The notes under the pieces are model-generated. The model searched no databases and had not been told where the DNA came from. It saw only the letters and a program-made list of their open reading frames with translations. From Bacillota bacterium (GTDB lineage Bacteria > Bacillota > Clostridia > Oscillospirales > Acutalibacteraceae), in NCBI GenBank assembly GCA_023420245.1, contig JAEZWL010000052.1, positions 1-29,576 on the forward strand: a stretch of 29,576 bases of DNA, written 5' to 3'. The translations under genes and the position numbers were made by a program. Positions 21,541-29,252 of the stretch are shown here, piece by piece. Numbering within the stretch: position 1 is the first letter of the stretch; every line of letters starts with the position of its first letter.

Positions 21541-23694
21541 ATGAAAATATATCAAAAAGTACTGGCGGGCATTTTAGCCGCCGTCATCATCGTACCGGCC
21601 GTAAGTCCTGCGGTAAAGGCGGACGCCCCGAGAGTATCCGCCGACGAGGCAATGTATGTCAACCTGGATTACTACGGAAAAACAGGCCCGATCAGCATCG
21701 TAAAGGGATGCAGCCTGAATGGGAACACCCAGTTCACCGATTACGGCGCATATGAAAAAGTGACCAATATGACCAATGAGGCGAAGCCGGTCTTGACAAA
21801 GGATGGCGTGCAGTGGGATTTAAAGGATACTGCCGGACGTTTCTATTATGAATGCACGCCAAAGGATAACACGGTAAACCTCCCATGGAAATTTGATGTT
21901 TCCTACAAGCTGAACGGCGTTCCAACAGACCCCAAAAAGCTTGCCGGAGCTTCCGGAATGGTGGAGATTGATGTAAAAGCAATTCCAAACCGGAGTGCCC
22001 CTGATTACTATAAAAACAATATGCTGCTCCAGGTGGGAACGGCGGTGAAGATGAAGGATAACCTGAGTGTAGAGGCTCCCGGCGCACAGCTGCAATCGGT
22101 GGGCGATTACAAAATGGTGCTTTTTGCGGGACTTCCGGGAGAGGAAAAAACCTTTACCATCCGTATCGGCACCAAAAGCTTTGAGTCTATTGGCGTGGTT
22201 ATGATGATGATTCCGGGAACGCTGGAGCAATTACAGGAGATTAAGGAGATTAAAGAAACCAAGGACACCGTACAGGGTTCGATGGATGCGATCAGCCAGA
22301 GCGCAAATGAAATTCTCGGGACGCTTGAAAGCATGTCCGGCGGGCTGAGCAGTGCCAAATCAGGTCTTGCTTCGCTGGATAAAGCGAGGAGCACCGTCAG
22401 CTCCTCCAAAGGAAAGGTTTACAGCAATGCCGACAAAGCGCTTTCCGACCTAACGGGGATTGCCAATCAAACCAATGCCCTGGTTCCGCACCTTCAGCAA
22501 TCGCAAAAAATGGTGGGGGATATCAGTACCACACTGAACGCGACGGTGGGCAATCTGAATACCATCAGCATCTATCTTACCGATCTTTCCGCCTCGATCG
22601 GAGCGGTACGGAGCGATGTGAATGATATCCGCGACAATCTCAACGACATGAATGGAAATTCCGCCAAGCGGCAGAAGCTGAAAACCGATCTGGCAGCGGA
22701 TATGCAGGCGGTAAAGGCGAATTCCCTGCTGTTGAAGGGCGGTCTTACCAAGTTATCCGAGGCAACCGGCAGTCTGACGGCAAAATCCTCGGGGCTATCC
22801 ACAACACTGGACGCGATTTCCAAGTCGGATACCTCCGCGCTGACCGGGTCTACGCTGGATTACGCAACGGTTAATTCCCTGAAGACGATCAGCGGCAGCA
22901 CAAAGCCGGTTCTTGACAGCCTCGGTCAGGTCACGGGAACCACTTCGGCGGTGACCGGCGGAATTTCTTCCATGCTGAGCCAGACCGACCAGTTCTTGAA
23001 TACGGGCAACGACGCGGTCAGCGCGGTAGACGCCTATCTCAATGCACTAGACAGCGGCGTAAACGACGTGGATGAATTGCTCAAGGATGCCAACAAAATT
23101 GGCAGCAGCACCAAAAATGTTATCGAGGGCTCCAAACAGGTCATTGACAGTGTGACCGCCTTGAACGGCATTCTGAACCAGTATAAAGACGGGACCGTCG
23201 ACGCGCTAAAAGACACGGAAAATTTAGCGGCAGGCATTTCCGGTGGGCTGACGGACGCGCGGGCTTTTCTTACCTCGCTGGAAACCCTCATGAGAACGAG
23301 CGGAGGCAGTCTGGATGACGGAACGCGCAAGACAATCGGCGGGTTGATTAATGTTTTGCAGCAAAGCCTTGATGGAATCGGAAGAACCTCCACCATAAAA
23401 AACGCCAACAATACAATCAAAAAGGCAGTTGACGATAAAATTAATAAATACGAGGATGAAAACAATTTGCTCAATCTGGATGCGGAGGCAAAACCGGTCT
23501 CCTTTACCTCCTCACAAAATGAAACACCGCAAAGCCTTCAGATTGTCATGAGAACGGAAGAAATCAGCAAGGATATGAAGGACGACGGTACCAGAGATTT
23601 GGAAACGGACGACCCGAAAGTTGGCGTGTTCGAAAGAATCTGCAGTGTTTTTGAAAAGCTTTGGAGCTCGATTGCTTCCGCCTTTTCAAACTGA
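21541..23694 (+). CDS. Large exported coiled-coil protein, partner of the MMPL transporter
   Basis: This 717-aa secreted protein has a signal peptide (about 1-27, cut near VKA|DA). The N-terminal region (about 30-240) contains a beta-rich domain with YVNLDYYGK and LAGASGMVEIDVKA. From about 245 to 640 it is a long Ser/Asp/Leu-rich helical region (repeats such as LDSLGQVTGTTS and NKIGSSTKNVIEGS) predicted as coiled coil, similar in style to YhgE/Pip-type and other phage-infection-protein-like molecules. The C-terminus has an amphipathic segment (VFERICSVFEKLWSSIASAF) without a clear transmembrane anchor. It starts 17 bases after the MMPL gene with AGGAGG. It probably spans the envelope as an adaptor of the transporter; the family name is uncertain. 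Confidence 0.72.
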   Translation: MKIYQKVLAGILAAVIIVPAVSPAVKADAPRVSADEAMYVNLDYYGKTGPISIVKGCSLNGNTQFTDYGAYEKVTNMTNEAKPVLTKDGVQWDLKDTAGRFYYECTPKDNTVNLPWKFDVSYKLNGVPTDPKKLAGASGMVEIDVKAIPNRSAPDYYKNNMLLQVGTAVKMKDNLSVEAPGAQLQSVGDYKMVLFAGLPGEEKTFTIRIGTKSFESIGVVMMMIPGTLEQLQEIKEIKETKDTVQGSMDAISQSANEILGTLESMSGGLSSAKSGLASLDKARSTVSSSKGKVYSNADKALSDLTGIANQTNALVPHLQQSQKMVGDISTTLNATVGNLNTISIYLTDLSASIGAVRSDVNDIRDNLNDMNGNSAKRQKLKTDLAADMQAVKANSLLLKGGLTKLSEATGSLTAKSSGLSTTLDAISKSDTSALTGSTLDYATVNSLKTISGSTKPVLDSLGQVTGTTSAVTGGISSMLSQTDQFLNTGNDAVSAVDAYLNALDSGVNDVDELLKDANKIGSSTKNVIEGSKQVIDSVTALNGILNQYKDGTVDALKDTENLAAGISGGLTDARAFLTSLETLMRTSGGSLDDGTRKTIGGLINVLQQSLDGIGRTSTIKNANNTIKKAVDDKINKYEDENNLLNLDAEAKPVSFTSSQNETPQSLQIVMRTEEISKDMKDDGTRDLETDDPKVGVFERICSVFEKLWSSIASAFSN

Positions 23695-23713
23695 TTTTAA
23701 ACTCCTGATAAAC

Positions 23714-23753
23714 GGCAAAGACCGAGCCTCACATCGGAGGCTCGGTCTTTGCC
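23714..23753. terminator. Strong hairpin at a convergent gene junction (1)
   Basis: A perfect 17-bp inverted repeat, GGCAAAGACCGAGCCTC (23714-23730) and GAGGCTCGGTCTTTGCC (23737-23753), with a six-base loop. It lacks a T tract on either strand but lies between two convergent genes, so it is best read as a transcription-ending or 3'-end-protecting hairpin. Confidence 0.75.
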
Positions 23754-23764
23754 AACGGTCTGAG

Positions 23765-23791
23765 GAAGGCAGGGTTATACGCCCTGCCTTC
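23765..23791. terminator. Hairpin at a convergent gene junction (2)
   Basis: GAAGGCAGGG (23765-23774) pairs perfectly with CCCTGCCTTC (23782-23791) across a seven-base loop, just past the stop of the minus-strand yjdF gene. There is no T run on either side. Confidence 0.6.
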
Positions 23792-23793
23792 TG

Positions 23794-24210
23794 TCATCTG
23801 CCCTTGTGTTTTTCCTTTTTCTTCTGCTGCCGCTGCTCAAATTTGAGCAGCATGCTTTCTTCATGGTTTAAACGGGTTTTAGCTTTGCGTTCGGTAACCA
23901 GCTGCTCATGCTGTAGCTTGAGTGCCTGCTGCGCTTTGGTTCCCACGCCTTTCTGCAAAAGCTGTGCGTTAATTTCGCGCTGCATCCGTTTTGGGTTCAG
24001 CTTGTGCTCCGTGGGGTTCTTTTCAGTAACCGGCGGGCTGAATTTCAGACGGTACCATTCTTTGAGAACAATGTCATAAACGTCGTAATCCTTTGGCTCC
24101 GCTCCAAAAGTGAATTTGGCAGCATCCAGAGAATTATCGCACCGCCTCTCAAAAACACCGACCCAGAAGGGCTCCTCAAAAAATACGGTCAGCTTTGTCT
24201 GTACATTCAT
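23794..24210 (-). CDS. yjdF: YjdF family protein (DUF2992)
   Basis: This 138-aa protein is of the YjdF family. The N-terminal region (MNVQTKLTVFFEEPFWVGVFER, then AAKFTFGAEPKDYDVYDIVL) is the family signature, followed by a Lys/Gln/Glu-rich helical C-terminus (QLVTERKAKTRLNHEES and a KKKEKHKGR end). The function is unknown; it is controlled in other Firmicutes by a riboswitch responding to azaaromatic compounds. A TAGGAGG site lies upstream of its ATG. Immediately upstream on the same strand is a structured leader matching that expectation. Confidence 0.92.
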   Translation of the reverse strand: MNVQTKLTVFFEEPFWVGVFERRCDNSLDAAKFTFGAEPKDYDVYDIVLKEWYRLKFSPPVTEKNPTEHKLNPKRMQREINAQLLQKGVGTKAQQALKLQHEQLVTERKAKTRLNHEESMLLKFEQRQQKKKEKHKGR

Positions 24211-24213
24211 AAA

Positions 24214-24320
24214 TTCCTCCTAAATGTATAACCTCAGAGAACGGACAACCTTAGGAGGCAGGTTACTGATGGCACTTGCCACGTCCGGACTACCAACCGG
24301 AGCTGTGTTTTTTTCTCTGT
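24214..24320 (-). promoter_or_regulatory. yjdF-type riboswitch (azaaromatic-sensing) with sequestered ribosome site
   Basis: The leader of yjdF, read on the minus strand, contains a closing helix CAGAGAA (24319-24313) with TTCTCTG (24241-24235), a CGGAC/GTCCG pair (24287-24283 with 24246-24242), and conserved-looking single-stranded segments such as GTGGCAAGTGCC and CAGTAACCTG. CCTCCTAA within the folded region (24258-24251) is an exact complement of TTAGGAGG, the ribosome binding site (24223-24216). Switching between these pairings would turn translation on or off. The assignment to the yjdF motif rests on location and on recalled features. Confidence 0.8.
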
Positions 24321-24326
24321 ACCATT

Positions 24327-24355
24327 ATTTTATTCCAAATATCATAAAGAATCAA
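24327..24355 (-). promoter_or_regulatory. Promoter of the yjdF leader
   Basis: On the minus strand TTGATT (24355-24350), a 17-bp spacer and TAAAAT (24332-24327) form a good sigma-A promoter. Transcription would begin just upstream of the riboswitch closing helix. Confidence 0.7.
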
Positions 24356-24561
24356 GATAGTCAAAAGGAATTTTTGTTTTTTGCGGTCACGGAAGCGTGC
24401 CTCTATGCGACTTTCGTTGATTAGTGCCTAATTGAGAGCGTCTATCATAAATTATTTATTAACATTTGCTATAAAATGATGTACTTTTTATCCCTTTTGC
24501 GTTATAATTGCTTTGTGGAATACGCAATCGCAATTAAAGCAGGATGAAGGAGCGCAAGACT

Positions 24562-26367
24562 ATGAAGAATTTGAAAATTGCTCAAAAGCTGTTGCTTTCG
24601 TTCTTGGTCATTTCTTTCATTACGGCAATCATTGGCGCTGCCGGAATTTTCGGCATGCTTCAAATGAGAAGCTCCAGTACCCTTATGTATGAGAAGCAGA
24701 CGGTACCCATGCCGGTGATATCCGATATTATCTTAAACGTGAATCAGCTGATGCTTCAGGCAAACGGATACATATTAAACTACAGCGATGAGGGAAAGCT
24801 GAAGACTCTGGATGAGAATACCCAAAAATATCAGGCGGCGCTGGAGAAGGAAATTAAGCAGTATGAGCCAACCATTGCCGATGCGGCGAGCCGAAGCCTG
24901 TTCAGCCAAACGAATAAAATGTATGAAGAGCAGTTTAAGCCTGTGTTTCATCAGATTGTAACCGATTCAAAGGGCGGCAATATCGGAATCGCAACAAGAA
25001 ATGTAGATTCCCTTACCGCTATCAGCGCAAAAATTGTAAACAACTTTACCAAATGTATGCAGAGCCGTGTGGATGAGGCGAGGATAAATAATGACGCGAA
25101 TGCTCAGCTTGCCAATAGGATGACGCTTGTTTTAATTGGAATCATCCTGCTGGGGCTGGCGATTTCAATCCTTTGGGGATTATCAATTGCAAAGCTGATG
25201 AGCAGACCGGTAAATGAAATGGTGACAGCGGCCGGAAAGCTTGCCAAAGGTGATCTGGATATCTCCATCAGCTATGAATCCCGGGATGAAATCGGTTCGC
25301 TTGCAAAATCCTTAAAAACGGCCTCTGATAACTTAAAGCTTTATATCCACGATATTTCCGCTACGCTTGGATTAATGTCCAAAGGTGATTTAGCGGTGGA
25401 TATTTCTCAGAAATACGTCGGTGACTTCATCCCCATTCAGGAGGCCTTGCTTACAATCTCCAAAAGCCTGAATAGTACTCTGTCCGCCATTGAGCTTTCG
25501 GCAAAGCAGGTCAACAGCGGAGCGGAGCAGGTTTCCGGCGGGGCTCAGCTGTTGGCGCAGGGTGCGACAGAGCAGGCCAGCTCCGTTGAGCAATTGGCTG
25601 CCTCCAGTAATGAAGTATCCGAAAAAATAGCCCAGAATGCGGAAAATGTTCGCCTTGTAACCGGTTATGTCAGGCAAACGACCGAAAAGGTGGAGCAGGG
25701 AACCGTGCAGATGGGGCAGATGCTGGAATCCATGCGGAGTATGAACGCATCCTCCGGCGAAATCGGAAAAATTATTAAGGTAATCGATGATATCGCGTTC
25801 CAGACGAATATCCTGGCGCTAAACGCAGCGGTGGAAGCCGCAAGAGCGGGAAGCGCGGGAAAGGGGTTTGCCGTGGTCGCGGATGAGGTACGTAACCTGG
25901 CAAGCAAGTCGGCCGACGCGGCAAAACAGACGACTGTTTTAATCGAAAGCTCGGTGCAAAGTATCAAGGAGGGTTCCAGAATTGCGGACCTTACCGCACA
26001 GGAATTAAATGAAGTCTCCAGTCAGGTTCGGCTTGTCGGAGATACTATCCGTAAAATTGACGAGGCATCCGCCGAACAGGCTATGGCAATCAAGCAGATT
26101 ACGGCGGGCGTGGAACAGGTATCGTCGGTTGTTCAGATGAATTCCGCGACCGCAGAACAAAGTGCGGCGGCAAGTGAGGAGCTCTCCGCGCAGTCTGAAA
26201 TGCTTAGTCGGCTGATTGGAGAATTCCGGCTGGATACCGGAACGAAAATGCCGGCAAAGAAAAGCGGCAAAGCCGGCGGGAAAGAAACGAAGGACTTTTC
26301 TGCTTCGAAGGTCTATACCGTGGGATTCAAGAATGAGACCGCGAACGCTTTCCCGCAAAAATACTGA
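24562..26367 (+). CDS. Methyl-accepting chemotaxis protein
   Basis: This 601-aa transmembrane chemoreceptor starts at the ATG at 24562, with AAGGAG ten bases upstream; the in-frame ATG at 24544 is not preceded by a usable site. TM1 lies at about 11-33, a four-helix-bundle sensor domain at about 34-185, and TM2 at about 186-208. HAMP modules follow (AKLMSRPVNEMVTAAGKLAKGDLD and a second DISATLGLMSKGDLAVDIS). The signalling domain contains the invariant hairpin IDDIAFQTNILALNAAVEAA and DEVRNLASKSADAAKQT. It lacks a C-terminal CheR-binding pentapeptide. It stands alone, without other chemotaxis genes in view. The ligand is unknown. Confidence 0.95.
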   Translation: MKNLKIAQKLLLSFLVISFITAIIGAAGIFGMLQMRSSSTLMYEKQTVPMPVISDIILNVNQLMLQANGYILNYSDEGKLKTLDENTQKYQAALEKEIKQYEPTIADAASRSLFSQTNKMYEEQFKPVFHQIVTDSKGGNIGIATRNVDSLTAISAKIVNNFTKCMQSRVDEARINNDANAQLANRMTLVLIGIILLGLAISILWGLSIAKLMSRPVNEMVTAAGKLAKGDLDISISYESRDEIGSLAKSLKTASDNLKLYIHDISATLGLMSKGDLAVDISQKYVGDFIPIQEALLTISKSLNSTLSAIELSAKQVNSGAEQVSGGAQLLAQGATEQASSVEQLAASSNEVSEKIAQNAENVRLVTGYVRQTTEKVEQGTVQMGQMLESMRSMNASSGEIGKIIKVIDDIAFQTNILALNAAVEAARAGSAGKGFAVVADEVRNLASKSADAAKQTTVLIESSVQSIKEGSRIADLTAQELNEVSSQVRLVGDTIRKIDEASAEQAMAIKQITAGVEQVSSVVQMNSATAEQSAAASEELSAQSEMLSRLIGEFRLDTGTKMPAKKSGKAGGKETKDFSASKVYTVGFKNETANAFPQKY

Positions 26368-26526
26368 CTCTTGCTTTTATCGTGGATAAGTATATTGCAA
26401 GACTGGTTTTGCTGCTTGTCCCTCCCGATACTTTCCAGCGAAAGCTTCTGCTTTTTCTCACTCCTTTACCGTGCAAACTTTTGGGGTTACCCCAGCGATC
26501 GACAAAGAGCCTTTTAAAGCAAAAAA

Positions 26527-26570
26527 CCGAGGCAGCCAACACTTTTTTGTGCGGCTGCCCCGGATTTTTT
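26527..26570. terminator. Bidirectional terminator between the MCP gene and serA
   Basis: CCGAGGCAGCC (26527-26537) pairs with GGCTGCCCCGG (26553-26563) with one A-C mismatch, with T6 following on the plus strand and A6 preceding it (T6 on the minus strand). It serves both convergent genes. The rest of 26368-26614 shows no gene. Confidence 0.85.
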
Positions 26571-26614
26571 GTGAGGGCGCTTTGCAGCGATCCCTATACT
26601 TGTCGTTATCGCTT

Positions 26615-27781
26615 TTATTTTATAATGCGGACTCTAATGATTTCAGACAGCGCCTCAATATGCTCTGCGGAAGCGTCGTTTACGTCTCCGGTTACATCCA
26701 GAATGGTGTAAGCATATTCCTTTTTTGACTTGCTCTGCATATTTTCAATATTTATGCCCTCCTTGGCTAACGCGCCGGAAAGCAGGCTGATCGTGTTCGG
26801 AATATTGCGGTGAATGATGCAGATACGCGCAGAAGAGTTTGTGCGCGGCATCGAAATAGAGGGAAGATTGACGGAATTTTTAATATTTCCGCTTTCAAGA
26901 TATTCTATCAGCTCGCTGGCAGCCATGCGTGCGCAGTTATCCTCCGATTCCGGTGTGGAGGCGCCGAGATGCGGAATTGCGATCACACCCTCTACGCCGA
27001 TGACATCGTCGCTGGGGAAATCCGTTGCGTATGCGGAAACCTTTCCGGTGCCCAGAGCCTGAACAAGATCCGCGGAGTTTACAAGCTCGCCGCGGGCAAA
27101 GTTCAGAATGCGGACTCCGTCCTTCATGGTCGCGATTGTATCGGAATTAATCATTCCCTTTGTGTCAGGGGTAAGAGGAACATGAACGGTAATATAATCG
27201 CATGCCGCGTAAATCTCATCGAGCGTTCTGGCGTGCCGGGTGGAACGGGAAAGCCCCCAGGCGGCGTCAACCGAGAGGTAGGGGTCATAGCCGTATACTT
27301 CCATACCGAGGCTCTTGGCTGCGTTGGCGACCAAAATGCCGATTGCACCGAGACCAATTACGCCGAGTGTCTTTCCGCTGATTTCAGGGCCGACAAAAGC
27401 GCCCTTTCCCTTTTCCACCAGCTTGCCTACCTCGTCGCCTTTGCCCTTCAGAGTTCTGGTCCATTCAATGGAGGGAACAATTTTGCGGGAAGTGAGCAGC
27501 AGACCCGCGAGAACCAATTCTTTTACCGCGTTTGCATTCGCGCCGGGTGTGTTGAATACAACGATGCCCTTTTCACTGCATTGCTCCAGCGGGATATTGT
27601 TGACTCCCGCGCCGGCTCTCGCAATGGCGAGAAGGGTTTCGGGCAGCTCCATTTCGTGCATCGAGGCGGAACGAACCAGTATTGCGTCAGGATTTTCAAC
27701 AGTCTCGTTACAGACATAATTATCGCCGAAGCGGCTGGTGCCAATATCCGAAATTTTATTTAAGCATTTAATCTGAAACAT
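26615..27781 (-). CDS. serA: D-3-phosphoglycerate dehydrogenase, short ACT-type
   Basis: This 388-aa NAD-dependent enzyme catalyses the first step of serine synthesis from 3-phosphoglycerate. The Rossmann motif GLGAIG is at 143-148, the substrate-binding/catalytic R230 is in FARGELV and the catalytic H271 in IPHLGAST. A C-terminal ACT regulatory domain lies at about 317-388, and an intervening ASB domain is absent, as in the short form of the family. The region that normally carries the catalytic Glu reads TDFPSDDVIG, with Asp instead. The start chosen is the ATG at 27781; a GTG at 27790 overlaps the serC stop (GTGA) and could also be used. It is the second gene after serC. Confidence 0.93.
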   Translation of the reverse strand: MFQIKCLNKISDIGTSRFGDNYVCNETVENPDAILVRSASMHEMELPETLLAIARAGAGVNNIPLEQCSEKGIVVFNTPGANANAVKELVLAGLLLTSRKIVPSIEWTRTLKGKGDEVGKLVEKGKGAFVGPEISGKTLGVIGLGAIGILVANAAKSLGMEVYGYDPYLSVDAAWGLSRSTRHARTLDEIYAACDYITVHVPLTPDTKGMINSDTIATMKDGVRILNFARGELVNSADLVQALGTGKVSAYATDFPSDDVIGVEGVIAIPHLGASTPESEDNCARMAASELIEYLESGNIKNSVNLPSISMPRTNSSARICIIHRNIPNTISLLSGALAKEGINIENMQSKSKKEYAYTILDVTGDVNDASAEHIEALSEIIRVRIIK

Positions 27782-27786
27782 TCTAA

Positions 27787-28872
27787 TCACCCGTTCTTCT
27801 TTTCAAAATCAGCCATAAACGCAACCAGCTTCTCAACGCCCTCGACAGGCATTGCGTTGTAAATGGAGGCGCGCATTCCACCGACACTGCGGTGACCCTT
27901 CAGGTTTACAAAGTCGTTTGCGGCTGCTTCCTTTACAAATTTGGCGTCGAGCTCCTCGTTGCCGGTAATAAACGGGATATTCATCAGAGAACGGTCCTTT
28001 GGTACCACGGTTCCTTTAAACAGCTTGGAGTTATCCAGAAAATTATAAAGAGCAGAAGCTTTTTTCTCATTGATTTTCTTCATTTCCTCCAGACCGCCGA
28101 CGGTATTTTTCAGCCACTCCAGCACCAGCTTGCAGATATAGATCGCGTAGCACGGCGGGGTGTTGAACATGGAACCGTTTTCCGAATGCGTCTGGTAATT
28201 AAGCATGGTGGGGGTCATCTCCATCGCGTGACCGATTAAATCCTCGCGGACGATAACCACGGTCAAACCCGCAGGTGCCATGTTTTTCTGAGCGCCTGCG
28301 TAGAGCAGCCCGAATTTGCTTACGTCAATCGGCTCGCTCAGTATGTTGGAGGACACGTCGGCAATCAGCGGAACACTGCCGGTATCGGGCAAGGCGGTGA
28401 ACTTTGTGCCGTAAATCGTATTGTTCAGGCAGATATGAAAGTAATCCGCGTCCTTGGTAAAGGTGGACGGGTCTAATTCCGGTATGTAGCTGAAGGTTTT
28501 ATCCTTCGACGAAGCGATGACATTCGCCGTACCGTAGCGGGCCGCTTCTTTGTAGGCTTTTGTCGCCCACTGCCCGGTAAGCACAAAATCAGCCTTGTTG
28601 CTTCCGGTCATCAGATTCATCGGAATCATGGAAAATTGGGAGGAAGCACCGCCCTGTAAGAATAGAACTTTGTAATTATCCGGGATGTTCATTACTTCAC
28701 GAAGTAAACTTTCTGCAGAACTTATGATACCCTCGTAGATTTTTGAGCGGTGAGACATCTCCATAACGGATTGTCCGCAGCCCTGATAATCGAGCATTTC
28801 TTCCGCTGCTTGGCACAGTACAGTCTCAGGCAGCATCGAGGGGCCTGCTGAAAAGTTATAAACGCGTTTCAT
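27787..28872 (-). CDS. serC: Phosphoserine aminotransferase
   Basis: This 361-aa PLP enzyme catalyses the second step of serine synthesis. The opening MKRVYNFSAGPSMLPE is the family hallmark, followed by FLQGGASSQF and GQWATKAYKEA. The cofactor lysine is K196 in YAGAQKNMAP and the C-terminus has GHRSVGGMRASIYNAM. The start at 28872 has GGAGG at about 28884 upstream on the minus strand; the longer frame to 28917 adds 15 residues outside the family. serC and serA overlap or adjoin at 27781-27790, so they form one operon. Confidence 0.97.
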   Translation of the reverse strand: MKRVYNFSAGPSMLPETVLCQAAEEMLDYQGCGQSVMEMSHRSKIYEGIISSAESLLREVMNIPDNYKVLFLQGGASSQFSMIPMNLMTGSNKADFVLTGQWATKAYKEAARYGTANVIASSKDKTFSYIPELDPSTFTKDADYFHICLNNTIYGTKFTALPDTGSVPLIADVSSNILSEPIDVSKFGLLYAGAQKNMAPAGLTVVIVREDLIGHAMEMTPTMLNYQTHSENGSMFNTPPCYAIYICKLVLEWLKNTVGGLEEMKKINEKKASALYNFLDNSKLFKGTVVPKDRSLMNIPFITGNEELDAKFVKEAAANDFVNLKGHRSVGGMRASIYNAMPVEGVEKLVAFMADFEKKNG

Positions 28873-28924
28873 TAAGTGCAACCTCCAATTAAAATTTTTA
28901 AGATACAGAAGATACAATAAATTG

Positions 28925-28953
28925 ATTATATCGCTTTAATATAATGAAGTCAA
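28925..28953 (-). promoter_or_regulatory. Promoter of serC-serA
   Basis: On the minus strand TTGACT (28953-28948), a 17-bp spacer and TATAAT (28930-28925) form a near-perfect sigma-A promoter. The leader to the serC ATG is about 45 bases, too short for an amino-acid-sensing T-box. Confidence 0.88.
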
Positions 28954-29123
28954 TAAGATTCATGGACTAAAATTGTCCGCTTTGCTGCTGCTTTTTTTGT
29001 TTAAATCTGTTTGATTTTGCCAAACAAACAGATTAAATCATACCGCGTGAGGCAGTTAAGCATTGCGCCTGCTTTTTAACGGCGAAACCATACCGGAATT
29101 TTGCGGCCGCTTCCAATTGATGA

Positions 29124-29151
29124 TTGATCGAAGGGCGTTTTATGCTATAAT
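29124..29151 (+). promoter_or_regulatory. Extended -10 promoter of the YdcF-like gene
   Basis: TTGATC (29124-29129), a 16-bp spacer and TATAAT (29146-29151) preceded by TGC form an extended -10 promoter. The ATG at 29253 is about 95 bases downstream. Confidence 0.7.
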
Positions 29152-29252
29152 TAAATTGTATATAAAAACAGCGAAAAAAGGTGCTTCACGGGTTGCCTGC
29201 ATCTGCGCGGTTATGAGGATGCCGGACAACAGAAAGCGAAAGGATGTCAAAA

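Larger units (their letters stand above)
24211..24561. other. 351-base divergent intergenic region
   Basis: The yjdF half holds the riboswitch and its promoter (24327-24355, minus). The plus-strand half, from about 24420, is AT-rich and leads to the chemotaxis gene, with a TATAAT at 24503-24508 but no good -35. No gene is supported here. Confidence 0.6.
28873..29252. other. 380-base divergent intergenic region
   Basis: It carries the serC promoter (28925-28953), a 10-bp inverted repeat AATCTGTTTG/CAAACAGATT (29004-29013 and 29025-29034) of unknown role, and the promoter of the last gene (29124-29151). No gene is supported within it. Confidence 0.6.

Noticed and set aside
23034..23474. 146-aa minus-strand open frame
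   Set aside because: It is antisense to the coiled-coil region of the exported MMPL partner. Its Ser/Leu-rich makeup mirrors the opposite strand.
24224..24424. 66-aa plus-strand open frame
   Set aside because: It lies across the minus-strand riboswitch and its promoter, with no ribosome site and no homology I can recognise.
26810..27763. 317-aa plus-strand open frame
   Set aside because: It is antisense to serA, which carries the Rossmann, Arg and His motifs and the ACT domain. It is a shadow frame.
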